Assembly: GCF_029277445.1 (NCBI RefSeq)
Contig: NZ_CP119567.1
Location: 496,001 to 560,000 of the forward strand
Length of the DNA: 64,000 nucleotides
Direction of reading: 5' to 3'
Origin: Pararhizobium qamdonense
Lineage (GTDB): Bacteria; Pseudomonadota; Alphaproteobacteria; Rhizobiales; Rhizobiaceae
This document shows positions 45,999-55,132 of the stretch, in pieces; position 1 is the stretch's first letter, and every line of letters starts with the position of its first letter. Made by a program: the position numbers and the translations under genes. Under the pieces are notes generated by a model. The model saw only the letters and a program-made list of their open reading frames with translations. It was not told where the DNA came from and ran no database searches.

Positions 45999-46990
45999 TT
46001 CGCCTTCTTGGCCGCCTCGCTGAGAAGCGCCACATAGTCCTTCAGCACCCATCTGATCGAAAGTGGCGTCGGATTTGCCGCGTTTCCGACCGGATTGTTG
46101 CCGAGCATGACGAGAGACTGATGCGCGACCGCCGGCATATGCGCGGTCAACGGGTTGGTTCTCAAGGACTCAAACAGCGTCTGGTCGCCGTATGTCACCA
46201 GAATATCGACATCGTCGAACGCATCGATCTGTTCGGCACTGACCGAGCCCGCGAATTTTCCGGCTTGCGATGCCGCAAGGACGCTCTTTGGAGACGTCAG
46301 CCCCAGATCGGCGAAGAACTTCACCCGCGTGTCGTTGGTGGTGTAGAAATTGATGATGCTGAGATCCGATGCGCTCAGATGGGTGATGAACATGGCCGAC
46401 TTGCCCTTCAGCTCGGGATGGCCGTCCAGCGTGTTCTTGATGTCGGCTTCGATACCGGCGATCAGCGCATCGCCCTCCGCCTGCATGCCCAGTCCGGCGC
46501 TGTTGAACCGGATCATCTCGCGCCAGTCGGTCGACCATGGTGCCTGTGGATAGGCAATGACCGGGGCGATCTGGCTCAGCGTGTCGTAATCCGCCTGGCT
46601 GAGGCCGGAATAGGACGCAAGGATCACGTCCGGACGGGTCGCCGCCACAGCCTCGAAATCGATGCCATCGCCCTCGTCGAACAGCACCGGCCTCTCACCC
46701 TTGAGTTCCTCCAGCCGCTCCGCCACCCATGGCAGGATGCCATCTGCGCCATCGTCGCCAAAATTGGCGCGCGCCATGCCGACAGGAATGATACCGAGCG
46801 CCAAGGGCACCTCATGGTTCGCCCAGGCAACGGTTGCGACCCGCTCCGGTTTCTTCTGAATGACCGTCGTGCCGAAAGCATGCTTGATGCTGATCGGATA
46901 GGACACGCTTTCTGCGGCCAGCGCGGATCCCTGCGTGACAATCCAGACACAGGCGACCAATACCTGTGCGCAGAGACGGAACAGTCTCAT
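45995..46990 (-). CDS. Iron-siderophore periplasmic binding protein (FecB/FhuD-like)
   Basis: 331 residues from ATG 46990, chosen because GGAG is 8 bases upstream; the ATG at 46996 is too close to it. Signal peptide MRLFRLCAQVLVACVWIVTQ, cleaved around residue 26. Mature part: HAFGTTVIQKKPERVATVAW, then DVILASYSGLSQADYDTLSQ and APVIAYP, and near the end LSIRWVLKDYVALL. These fit Peripla_BP_2. It collects ferric siderophore from the TonB-dependent receptor encoded divergently and hands it to the ABC permeases. A candidate iron box lies just upstream. Confidence 0.92.
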   Translation of the reverse strand: MRLFRLCAQVLVACVWIVTQGSALAAESVSYPISIKHAFGTTVIQKKPERVATVAWANHEVPLALGIIPVGMARANFGDDGADGILPWVAERLEELKGERPVLFDEGDGIDFEAVAATRPDVILASYSGLSQADYDTLSQIAPVIAYPQAPWSTDWREMIRFNSAGLGMQAEGDALIAGIEADIKNTLDGHPELKGKSAMFITHLSASDLSIINFYTTNDTRVKFFADLGLTSPKSVLAASQAGKFAGSVSAEQIDAFDDVDILVTYGDQTLFESLRTNPLTAHMPAVAHQSLVMLGNNPVGNAANPTPLSIRWVLKDYVALLSEAAKKAK

Positions 46991-47297
46991 CGCCATACTC
47001 CATTCGACACTATAAGTTGACCTGAACTCTCAGCTTCAATGCGCGGCGTCAACGACAAAGCAGCAACGATGTGGAAACCGCGCATAGATTTCCGTGGGAT
47101 CCTACAAAACCGGGGAATTGTACAATACTGGATAAAGTCACTCCAGTTAATAGATGCATCGGGGATGATGACATTGAGCGGACACGACGCCGGCGGCTTG
47201 ATTCGCTCGCGACAGCCGGATGCGATGGTTATCGGCGCCCGAAAACCGTGTCGGCCCCGCCGATCACCAGCAGTTACGTCAGTTTGGATTTAAGAAA
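46991..47297. other. Divergent control region of the siderophore locus
   Basis: Between the binding-protein and receptor starts. No gene is supported: an 84-codon frame at 47039-47293 lacks a start signal or family. It contains the candidate iron-responsive box (47018-47032). The receptor side has AT-rich sequence around 47110-47160, but I see no convincing -35/-10 pair. Confidence 0.6.
47018..47032. promoter_or_regulatory. Candidate iron-responsive (RirA-type) operator
   Basis: TGA, nine bases, TCA within GTTGACCTGAACTCTCAGC matches the rhizobial iron-responsive operator pattern TGA-N9-TCA. It lies about 28 bp upstream of the iron-binding-protein start, a proper place for repression by RirA under iron sufficiency. 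The motif is short and can occur by chance. Confidence 0.45.
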
Positions 47298-49430
47298 ATG
47301 GACATCGACAGAACAGGCGCCCGGTTACGGCAGGCCCCGATCCGCCATCGCAACGCGCTGCTTTTCGCCTGCACGGCACTTGTCACGCTGATACCATGCT
47401 ATTCGATTGCCCAGGACGCCACTAGCAGCGCCACGGCGCTGGAGACGCTCACTGTGCAGGCGGGGTCTGGCGCAGGCGTCCTGAACACGGATGACGACTC
47501 GCGCTCGATCGTTGCCACGGAAACGACCGGTGCCGGCAAGATGCCGACGGATATCCTGACGGCACCCGCCTCGGTCTCCGTCATCACCTCCAAGGAAATC
47601 CAGGAACGCGCCGCCGATACCGTTGAGCAGGTCGTGCAATATACGGCTGGCGTGACCACCGATTTCTACGGCTCGGACGACCGCTATGACTATTTCGACA
47701 TTCGCGGCTTCACGCCCTACACCTATCGCGACGGTCTGGCGATCGGCCGGACCTTTGCGGGTGTCCGCGAAGAACCCTACGCTTTCGAACGTATCGAGGT
47801 CCTGAAGGGCGCCAGTTCCGCAGGTTTCGGCGCAGCCGAACCGGGCGGATCGGTAAACTATGTGACGAAAACACCGAAGAAGGAGCGTTTCGGTGAAGTC
47901 TATGGCACCGGCGGCTCGTTTGCGCACAAAGAGCTGGGCTTCGATTTCGGCGACAATTTTACCGAGGACGATACTTTGTCCTACCGTTTGACCGGCAAGT
48001 TCCAGCGGTCGGACGCCGAGTACGATAATTCGCAGGATGATGAGAACTTCATCATGGGCGGCCTGACCTGGCGCCCGACCGACGCGACAAGCCTGACATT
48101 CGTCTTCGATCATCTCGACAAGGACGGGGTTCCCGGCAGCGGTGGACATCCGCTCGGCACAGATTTCGACCGGGACAAATTCTTCGGCGAACCGGATTAT
48201 TATTTCAGCGAGACGAACCGCAACACGTATAGCGTCCTGCTCGACCACGATTTCGGCAATGGTCTCAGCTTCCATTCCAATGCCCGCTACAGCAATCTGA
48301 ATGACGGATTCGGCAGTGCCTATATCGGCAGCACGCCGACAGACGGCTCAACCGAAGCTGGCCGTTATTTCTTCGGCAATGATAAATCGACCGAGCAGTT
48401 CATCATTGACGCGCATCTAGTCTACGAGACGAATTTCAACGATGTGGAGAGCCGCACCCTTTTCGGAGCCGACTACAACAAATACGAGTCCGACAGCGAC
48501 AACTTCTATACATCAGCACCGCCGATCGACTGGGAAAACCCGATCTATTCCGGTGGCCCCGGTTCTCTGGTGCCTTATGCCAGCACGAACAACGACCAGA
48601 AGACCAACGGGCTTTATCTGCAGCAGGACTTGACCTTCTTCGACAAGCTTACAGTCAGCGTCGGGCTGCGCAACGATTGGCTCGATCTTAGCGAAACAAA
48701 TCTTATCGCGGGCTCGACGGTTGCCGGTACCCACAGCGAGTTCACGAAGCGGTTCGGTGTCAGCTACAAGCTGACCGAGGAACTGGTTCCCTATATCAGC
48801 TACGCCGAATCTGCGGCGCCGCCCGCCTCAGGCGCCGACCCGACGACCGGAAAGCAGTACGAAGCCGGGATCAAATACCGGCCGGAGGGTTTTCCAGCAC
48901 TGATCACCGCTTCTATCTACGATCTGACCAAGGGCAATATTACCGTCTTCGATCAGGTGACATACCTGCCGCAGACGGTCGATAAGGTCAGGCATCGCGG
49001 TTTCGAACTCGAAGCCAAGGCGGAAGTGACCAACAATATCAATGTCATCGCAGCCTATAGCTATATCGACTCCAAAATCGATGAGCCCGGCGGCGACAAT
49101 GACGGCAACCGCCTCATGCGCGTGCCCAAGCATCTGGCATCGGTCTGGGGCACCTACACATTGGAAGGCCAGGGCGCACGCGGCGACATGACATTCGGGG
49201 TCGGGGCCCGCTATACGGACTCCTACTTCACGAATATCAGCAACACGACATCGTCGCAGAGCGCCGTCGTCTTCGATGCGGCCTTCACCTACAAGATCCA
49301 GGAAAACACCACATTTCAGCTGAACGTCAACAATGCGTTCGACGAAAAGCATGTGGCAAGCAAAGACAGCGGCGCGGTTTACTACAATCCCGGCCGCTCG
49401 GTTCTGGCCACGCTTCGCCAGACCTGGTGA
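47298..49430 (+). CDS. TonB-dependent siderophore receptor
   Basis: 710 residues from ATG 47298 (MDIDRTGARLRQAPIRHRNA); hydrophobic signal segment at about residues 20-38. TonB-box-like ETLTVQAG at about residue 50. Plug domain: APASVSVITSKEIQERAADT, YFDIRGFTPYTYRDGL and ERIEVLKGASSAGFGAAEPGG. The barrel ends with RSVLATLRQTW, an aromatic C-terminus as outer-membrane proteins require. Imports a ferric siderophore into the periplasm for the divergently encoded ABC system. Probably iron-repressed. The siderophore is not deducible; the plug type resembles FhuA/FoxA-like hydroxamate receptors only loosely. Confidence 0.94.
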   Translation: MDIDRTGARLRQAPIRHRNALLFACTALVTLIPCYSIAQDATSSATALETLTVQAGSGAGVLNTDDDSRSIVATETTGAGKMPTDILTAPASVSVITSKEIQERAADTVEQVVQYTAGVTTDFYGSDDRYDYFDIRGFTPYTYRDGLAIGRTFAGVREEPYAFERIEVLKGASSAGFGAAEPGGSVNYVTKTPKKERFGEVYGTGGSFAHKELGFDFGDNFTEDDTLSYRLTGKFQRSDAEYDNSQDDENFIMGGLTWRPTDATSLTFVFDHLDKDGVPGSGGHPLGTDFDRDKFFGEPDYYFSETNRNTYSVLLDHDFGNGLSFHSNARYSNLNDGFGSAYIGSTPTDGSTEAGRYFFGNDKSTEQFIIDAHLVYETNFNDVESRTLFGADYNKYESDSDNFYTSAPPIDWENPIYSGGPGSLVPYASTNNDQKTNGLYLQQDLTFFDKLTVSVGLRNDWLDLSETNLIAGSTVAGTHSEFTKRFGVSYKLTEELVPYISYAESAAPPASGADPTTGKQYEAGIKYRPEGFPALITASIYDLTKGNITVFDQVTYLPQTVDKVRHRGFELEAKAEVTNNINVIAAYSYIDSKIDEPGGDNDGNRLMRVPKHLASVWGTYTLEGQGARGDMTFGVGARYTDSYFTNISNTTSSQSAVVFDAAFTYKIQENTTFQLNVNNAFDEKHVASKDSGAVYYNPGRSVLATLRQTW

Positions 49431-49436
49431 GACCTC

Positions 49437-49471
49437 TCTCCCGCCCGCAAACAGCGCTGGCGGGAGATTTT
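49437..49471. terminator. Bidirectional terminator between receptor and AraC genes
   Basis: TCTCCCGCC (49437-49445) pairs with GGCGGGAGA (49459-49467), 13-base loop, then TTTT on the rightward strand. It fills the 40-bp gap between the convergent stop codons. Confidence 0.7.
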
Positions 49472-50400
49472 CAGCCCTGTTGCAGCTTGCGCCAAGCGGC
49501 GGGTGTTTCGCCGGCAATCTGCCGGAACACCCGTGTCAGATGCGCCTGATCGGAAAAGCCTAGCTGTGCTGCAATGGTCGCCACCGGAAGATCGCCTTCT
49601 GCGAGCAGTTGTTTTGCCTGATCGATGCGCTTGGAAAGCTGCCATTGCAGCGGCGATTTTCCGGTCGTTTGCTTGAACACACTGGCAAACCAGCTTTCGG
49701 AGAGATCAACCGTTGCAGCCATGTCGGCAATGGTCATCCGGTAGTCGCCACGCTTCTCGATATGGGATTGCAGCTTGTTCATCTGCGCCTGCGTCAACCT
49801 GCCGGCGGCTTTCTCGCTGGTCTCTGCGGGAATATCCAGAAGGCCGGCAACAATGCTGCCCACAAGGCTTTCGGCATAGACGGCATGTTTCGAAGGGTTT
49901 CTGATTTCGTCGGCGAGCAGTTTTGCCAGCGCTTCGATCGCCGAAACATCCTGCAGTTCCACAGGGCGGCGTATCGCTGTCTGCGCTGCCGAACTGCCGA
50001 CCGAGGGCATAAGGTAACGGAGCGCCCGGTCCTTGTGCAGATGCAGATTGAGGTGGCTGAAGCGATGCGCGCTCTTGCTGCTGGTCCACATCGGAACCCC
50101 GGCCGGCACATAGACGGCCCGCGCCATTGAGCGTGAATTGCGGGTGAAATCGTCATTCCGGTTGGAAATACGGACATTTGACGACACGTCATTGAAGAAA
50201 AACATGATCCGCGGGTCGTCGGCCAGATAATAGCCGCTGGCACCCGCCTGACTTTCCGCTTCCCACAGGACGCTGACCAGGCCATCCAACTGGCGCCACT
50301 GAACCGGAGCCGCGACCTGAATTCCTTCAGTCTTCCAGGACATTGAATGCCAGAAGCTCATTGGTAGATTGCCCGCCCTTCGAAGCTGCCGGTCCTTCAT
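49471..50400 (-). CDS. AraC-family regulator of the siderophore locus
   Basis: 309 residues. Sensor half, then a C-terminal AraC domain: DYRMTIADMAATVDLSESWF, then FKQTTGKSPLQWQLSKRID, ATIAAQLGFSDQAHLTRVFR and IAGETPAAWRKLQQ. AraC proteins next to TonB-dependent receptors (PchR/RhrA/AlcR type) activate them when the ferric siderophore is bound. RhrA of Sinorhizobium is a known example. The start is uncertain: ATGs at 50400, 50361 and 50343 are all in frame, and none has a strong ribosome-binding site. TGACA-CGATT-TGTCA (50452-50466), an inverted repeat upstream, may be its operator. Confidence 0.87.
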   Translation of the reverse strand: MKDRQLRRAGNLPMSFWHSMSWKTEGIQVAAPVQWRQLDGLVSVLWEAESQAGASGYYLADDPRIMFFFNDVSSNVRISNRNDDFTRNSRSMARAVYVPAGVPMWTSSKSAHRFSHLNLHLHKDRALRYLMPSVGSSAAQTAIRRPVELQDVSAIEALAKLLADEIRNPSKHAVYAESLVGSIVAGLLDIPAETSEKAAGRLTQAQMNKLQSHIEKRGDYRMTIADMAATVDLSESWFASVFKQTTGKSPLQWQLSKRIDQAKQLLAEGDLPVATIAAQLGFSDQAHLTRVFRQIAGETPAAWRKLQQG

Positions 50401-50607
50401 CAGGCCGGCAGTTCAACGCATCGTGACGATCGCTTGCGCGCCGCATTAAGTTGACACGATTTGTCATATTATTAGCAAGCTGGCAAGTGAATACGCAGTG
50501 AGACCGAATTCGAGAGGAGCACCATACCCGTTGGATCGATTGACTTGGACCGATCGCAAGCGTGCCGAAGATCGATCGGCACGCTGTAAATTGGTTGTTT
50601 TCTCCGC

Positions 50608-51954
50608 TCAGATGATACCCGGCACCACGAAGACCAGCCAGGCTACGATCGGTCCGATGATGGCGATCAGGGCGCTATAAATCAGCAACTGCCGCAACAC
50701 TTGCTCGCGCCGGTCATCCGGCGCATTGGCAACGACAAGGGCGCCATTGGTGGAGAAGGGGCTGGTATCGACGATCGTCGTCGAGATGGCGATTGCAGCC
50801 ACCACGCCGATGGCGCTGACCTGTCCCTGCAGCAGGAAGGGTACGGCAAGCGGAATAATGGCACCCAGCAGCGCTGTCGAGGATGCAAAGGCGGAGACGA
50901 TCGCACCGGTGAAGCAAAGAAGAAGCGCTACGAGAAGCGGCATGCCCAGGCTGGAAATGGCGTTCGCCACATAGTCGACAGTGCCCGCTTTCTCCATGAC
51001 GCCGACATAGGTGATGATACCGGCGATCAGCAACACGGTGGACCAGCTGACCTTGTCGATCGCGGCCTTCTGCGTCGATGGTGACAGCAATGCGAGCACC
51101 ACAGCCACGGTCATGGCGACGAGACCGACATTGAACTTGAACACCAGGGCGCCGATGCCGAGCGCCGTCAGGCCGATCAGGGTGACGATCCGCTCGTTGT
51201 TCAGACGCAATGTCGAAGCGGTATCGGCAGCCGTGCCATAAGCATGCTCCCTGATCGGCTTTGCCGGCGTGCCGCCATGGCCTCTGATCGTCTCCGACAC
51301 GCCCTTCGGATGCAAGTCTGGCAGCGGGCCAGCGGCTGCGGCACCCTGCTTCATCACCTTCGCGCCGCCGAACACGAAAAAGACCAGCACGGCAATCGCC
51401 AGATTGAAGAAGAAGCTGGAGAGGAAGAGCGAGGTCGGCGCGAAGGGCAGCCCTGCCTTTTCCACGATCTGGTTGGTGATCCCGCCATAGACGCTGATCG
51501 GCGAAAAGCCGCCCGCCTGCGCGCCATGGATTACCATCAGACCCATCATGACGGGGTGAATGCGGTACTGCACGGCAAAGCTCAATGCGACGGGCGCAAG
51601 GATGGCGACCGCCGCCGGCCCAAGCGCACCGAAACCGGTAATGATGGCGGCGACGAGAAACATCACCCAGGGTATCAAGCCGATGCGTCCGCGCACCATC
51701 CGGACGGCGCATTCGACGAGCCAGTCGATCGTGCCGTTGATCTGCGCGATGGCAAAAAGATAGGTGACGGCAACAAGCGTCAGGAACAGATCGCTTGGAA
51801 AGCCCACGAAAATATCGCTGGTTTTCATCCCTATGATCAGGGAGCCGAGCACGAAGGCGCCGGCAAATGCCAAGGCCCCCATATTGATCGGCTGGATCGT
51901 TGCGACGACGAACATCGCAACGAGCAGCCCTATGGACAGAAGTTCAATACTCAT
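50608..51954 (-). CDS. matC: Malonate/dicarboxylate carrier MatC
   Basis: 448 residues from ATG 51954 (MSIELLSIGLLVAMFVV) with GGAGGGGAA upstream. About eleven to twelve hydrophobic segments. The MatC N-terminal region contains LALAFAGAF-like and SDIFVGFPSDLFLTLVAVTYLF stretches, and HGAQAGGFSPISVYGGITNQI is conserved. A polar loop of about 60 residues (from GGAKVMKQGAAAAG) divides the two halves. Imports malonate, which the upstream genes activate and decarboxylate. Last of the matA-matB-matC genes on the leftward transcript. Confidence 0.88.
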   Translation of the reverse strand: MSIELLSIGLLVAMFVVATIQPINMGALAFAGAFVLGSLIIGMKTSDIFVGFPSDLFLTLVAVTYLFAIAQINGTIDWLVECAVRMVRGRIGLIPWVMFLVAAIITGFGALGPAAVAILAPVALSFAVQYRIHPVMMGLMVIHGAQAGGFSPISVYGGITNQIVEKAGLPFAPTSLFLSSFFFNLAIAVLVFFVFGGAKVMKQGAAAAGPLPDLHPKGVSETIRGHGGTPAKPIREHAYGTAADTASTLRLNNERIVTLIGLTALGIGALVFKFNVGLVAMTVAVVLALLSPSTQKAAIDKVSWSTVLLIAGIITYVGVMEKAGTVDYVANAISSLGMPLLVALLLCFTGAIVSAFASSTALLGAIIPLAVPFLLQGQVSAIGVVAAIAISTTIVDTSPFSTNGALVVANAPDDRREQVLRQLLIYSALIAIIGPIVAWLVFVVPGII

Positions 51955-52049
51955 GATTCCCCTCCCTCCGGCGCCTCCAGCGCCGTAGTTGTTGCAGTCA
52001 AGATAATGGGCGGATAGCGCGCACCCTCCTCCCAGAAGGTGCGGTGGTC

Positions 52050-53564
52050 TTACGTTCGTCTGTAAAGATCGGCGTATTGCTGCCGCAGGATGTTCTTTTG
52101 CACCTTGCCCATCGTGTTGCGCGGCAGGTCCTCGGCAAAGATGATGCATTTGGGTTGTTTGTAGCGGGCGAGACGATCCTGAAGTGCGCCAACAATGGCC
52201 TTTTCATCGACATCAGCGCCCGGCTTGCGCACGACGACGGCGGTCACGCCTTCGCCGAAATCAGGGTGCGGAACACCAATCACCGCACTCTCGAACACAC
52301 CCTCGATCAGATCGATCTCGCCTTCGACTTCCTTCGGATAGATGTTGTAACCACCGGAGATCACCAGGTCTTTTCCGCGGCCGACAATGTGCACGTAACC
52401 GTCGCCGTCGATCTTGCCGAGATCGCCGCTGATGAAAAACCCGTCGGCGGTGAATTCGGCTGCGGTCTTTTCCGGCATGCGCCAATAGCCCTTGAAGACG
52501 TTCGGCCCCTTGATCTCGATCATCCCGGTTTCGTCCGGACCGAGTTGATCGCCGGTCGCAGGATCGGTCACGCGCACCGTCACGCCCGGCAGCGGAAAAC
52601 CCACCGTTCCGGCGACCCGTTTGCCGTCATAGGGGTTCGAGGTGTTCATGTTGGTTTCGGTCATGCCGTAGCGCTCAAGGATTGCGTGACCGGTGCGCGC
52701 CTCAAATCCGGCATGGGTTTCGGCAAGCAGCGGAGCCGAGCCCGAAATGAACAGGCGGATATTGGAGACAGCGTCGCGATCGAGACGCGCGCTTTGCAAG
52801 AGGCGAACGTAAAATGTGGGAACACCCATCAGCATCGTTGCCTGCGGCATCAATGAGATCACCTCGTCGGCGTCGAATTTCGACAGGAGGAACATCGAGG
52901 CGCCGGCAAGCAATGTGACATTGGTGGCAACGAAGAGGCCATGCGTGTGGAAAATCGGCAAGGCATGGATCAGCCGGTCGGCAGCGGTGACGCGCCAGTA
53001 GTCGCGTAGGGTCATGGCGTTTGAAAGCAGATTTCCATGCGTGAGCATCGCTCCCTTGGAGCGTCCGGTGGTGCCCGATGTATAGAGGATGGCAGCCAGA
53101 TCATCGGCGGAGCGCGAGGCATCGACGAAGTCTGCCGGTTCATCGCGGGCCAGATCCAGCAGCGAACCGCTGCCATCGGCGTCAAGCGTTTCGACAATGG
53201 CGCCGTGCGGCCTGGCGATGGTCTCGATGCCCGCCCTGGCGGATGATGCAACGACCACCAGACGCGGCTCGGCATCGCCGATAAAGTAGTCGAGTTCTGC
53301 CAGCGTATAGGCGGTATTGAGCGGCAGGTAGACCGCGCCGCTTCGAAGACAGGCGAGATAGAGGATCAATGCCTCGGCACTTTTTTCCACCTGCACCGCA
53401 ACCCGGTCGCCGGGACGGATGCCGAGCGTGTCCATGGCACTGGCCATGCGGCCGGACAGAGCAAGCGCCTCATCATAGGTCCATACGCGCGCGCCACCGG
53501 TCAGGATGAACGGCGCATCTGCGGGCGCGGCGGCCCTGATGGCGTCGAATAGATAGTTGCTCAC
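52050..53564 (-). CDS. matB: Malonyl-CoA synthetase MatB
   Basis: 504 residues from a GTG that overlaps the matA stop (GTGA). Acyl-adenylate family: AILYTSGTTGRSKGAMLTHGN (phosphate loop), LLSKFDADEVISLMP, YGMTETNMNTSNPYDG, DGFFISGDLGKIDGDGYVHI, and the C-terminal catalytic Lys in LPRNTMGKVQKNILRQQY. Converts malonate, ATP and CoA to malonyl-CoA, the substrate of MatA. Length and motif RVAGTVGFPLPGV match rhizobial MatB. Confidence 0.93.
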   Translation of the reverse strand: MSNYLFDAIRAAAPADAPFILTGGARVWTYDEALALSGRMASAMDTLGIRPGDRVAVQVEKSAEALILYLACLRSGAVYLPLNTAYTLAELDYFIGDAEPRLVVVASSARAGIETIARPHGAIVETLDADGSGSLLDLARDEPADFVDASRSADDLAAILYTSGTTGRSKGAMLTHGNLLSNAMTLRDYWRVTAADRLIHALPIFHTHGLFVATNVTLLAGASMFLLSKFDADEVISLMPQATMLMGVPTFYVRLLQSARLDRDAVSNIRLFISGSAPLLAETHAGFEARTGHAILERYGMTETNMNTSNPYDGKRVAGTVGFPLPGVTVRVTDPATGDQLGPDETGMIEIKGPNVFKGYWRMPEKTAAEFTADGFFISGDLGKIDGDGYVHIVGRGKDLVISGGYNIYPKEVEGEIDLIEGVFESAVIGVPHPDFGEGVTAVVVRKPGADVDEKAIVGALQDRLARYKQPKCIIFAEDLPRNTMGKVQKNILRQQYADLYRRT

Positions 53565-54985
53565 TTTCGCCCTCCTCCAAGCGTCGAATTCATGATCTGC
53601 GCGAACGGACCCGTGCCTTGCTGGCCATGACCGCTGCGGCGGCTTTCATCGTTCTGATTGAGACTGGCTTTGACAGCCGCCGAGGCGATCACTTCGCCGC
53701 GCTGCGCCATCGCCTCGTGATTGGCAACGATGTCGTCGAGCTTGTAGAGATAGTTGACCATCAATCCGTGCGCCTGCTGCATCGCCTTGGCCGAACGGTC
53801 GCCCAGAAAATTCAATCTTTCCAGCCGCGCGCCATTGCCGAGATGGAAGCGGGCGACCGGATCGATCGGGCGGCCCTCCGGTGTCCGCTCGGTCAGGAAA
53901 TAGCGTGCCGCAAGAGGCAAAAGCACGCGCTCCACGTCCGCGACCGTACCCGCATCGTCGGCCCAATTGGGGTCGTCGAGCAGGGCAAGTGTTTCAATGG
54001 CCGTGTCCGTCATAAGCCCGTCGGAGGCAGACATGCGCGCTTTGGCAAGCCAGCGGGCAAAGCCTGGAACGGGCGACAGCGTGACGAAATTCTTCAGTCC
54101 GGGCAGATCCTTGCGAAGATCGTCCACGACCTGCTTGATCAGGAAATTGCCGAACGAAATGCCCCGCAACCCGTCCTGACAATTGGAGATCGAATAAAAG
54201 ACGGCGGTGGTCGCCTCATCGGGATTGATCTGCTCCCTGCCCTCGTCAAGCACATCGGCGATGGCGCTGGGTACCGACCGCGTCAATGCCACTTCGACAA
54301 AGACAAGCGGCTCGTCGGCAAGGCGCGGATGGAAAAACGCAAAACACCGCCGGTCGGCCGGCGCCAGGCGGCGGCGAAGCTCGTCCCAGCCGGCGATCTC
54401 GTGCACGGCTTCATATTTGATGATCTTTTCCAGAATATAGGCCGGTGTCGACCAGTCGATGGGGCGCAACGTCAGGAAGCCGCGATTGAACCAGGAGCCG
54501 AACAGATGCGTGAAATCGGCGTCGAGCGCATGATATCCCTCCGACCGGTCGCTGGACGCAAGCAGATGCTGACGCATCTGGACCAGCTTGGCGGTGCCGT
54601 TCGGCGCGTGGTTCAGCCGGCGCAGCAACTCCTGGCGCCGCGGCTCGGCTGCCTGATGGAGAGCGATAACGGCAGCGGAGCGTTTGTCGCTGCGATAATG
54701 TTCAATCGCCTGATCGAGCCTTTCTGTATCCGGACCGAATTTCTCATGAAGCATATTCAGGAAGTCCTGCGCGCCATCACCCTTGAGCGCATCCCAGCGA
54801 TCGAATATTTCCGCCGCAAGCGCCATGCCCGAGGCTTCGCCGCGGCTCGACAGGAGCATTTCGCAGAGCGTCTGGAGGTCCGCCTCCGTGGCGATCTGCT
54901 GGGTGCGGGAGCCGGAAAACAGAAGTTGGCGGCCACGATCCGTGATGCTCTGCAGCATGTCGGTAAAGAATGACGTCTCGGACAT
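53561..54985 (-). CDS. matA: Malonyl-CoA decarboxylase MatA
   Basis: 474 residues from ATG 54985 (MSETSFFTDMLQSITD) with GGAGGAAAT upstream. MCD family: an N-terminal helical domain of about 150 residues, then the GNAT-like catalytic part with CFAFFHPRLADEPLVFVEVA, NFVTLSPVPGFARWLAK (catalytic Ser region) and RFHLGNGARLERLNFLGD (catalytic His region). Turns malonyl-CoA into acetyl-CoA and CO2. First gene of the operon; its promoter region holds the MatR operator. Confidence 0.94.
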   Translation of the reverse strand: MSETSFFTDMLQSITDRGRQLLFSGSRTQQIATEADLQTLCEMLLSSRGEASGMALAAEIFDRWDALKGDGAQDFLNMLHEKFGPDTERLDQAIEHYRSDKRSAAVIALHQAAEPRRQELLRRLNHAPNGTAKLVQMRQHLLASSDRSEGYHALDADFTHLFGSWFNRGFLTLRPIDWSTPAYILEKIIKYEAVHEIAGWDELRRRLAPADRRCFAFFHPRLADEPLVFVEVALTRSVPSAIADVLDEGREQINPDEATTAVFYSISNCQDGLRGISFGNFLIKQVVDDLRKDLPGLKNFVTLSPVPGFARWLAKARMSASDGLMTDTAIETLALLDDPNWADDAGTVADVERVLLPLAARYFLTERTPEGRPIDPVARFHLGNGARLERLNFLGDRSAKAMQQAHGLMVNYLYKLDDIVANHEAMAQRGEVIASAAVKASLNQNDESRRSGHGQQGTGPFAQIMNSTLGGGRK

Positions 54986-55089
54986 ACCATTTCCTCCCTT
55001 CCGCCCGGTGTGGGCGGTCGCGCCACTTTCCATCGCGGGCCTTCACCGATAGTATTAAGAATGTCACGCTTCGTACACGAGGTCAACTA

Positions 55090-55103
55090 TCGTGTATACA
55101 AGA
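55090..55103 (-). promoter_or_regulatory. MatR operator
   Basis: On the leftward strand this reads TCTTGTATACACGA, identical to the MatR-binding inverted repeat reported for Rhizobium leguminosarum matABC, as I recall it. It lies between divergent matA and matR. A further half-site TACACGA occurs at 55074-55080. Confidence 0.8.
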
Positions 55104-55132
55104 TTTAAATTTGTGTATGTGGAAAGCAAAAA

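Noticed and set aside
47039-47293. 84-codon frame in the siderophore control region
   Set aside because: Covers the divergent promoter region, has no start signal, and the sequence looks random.
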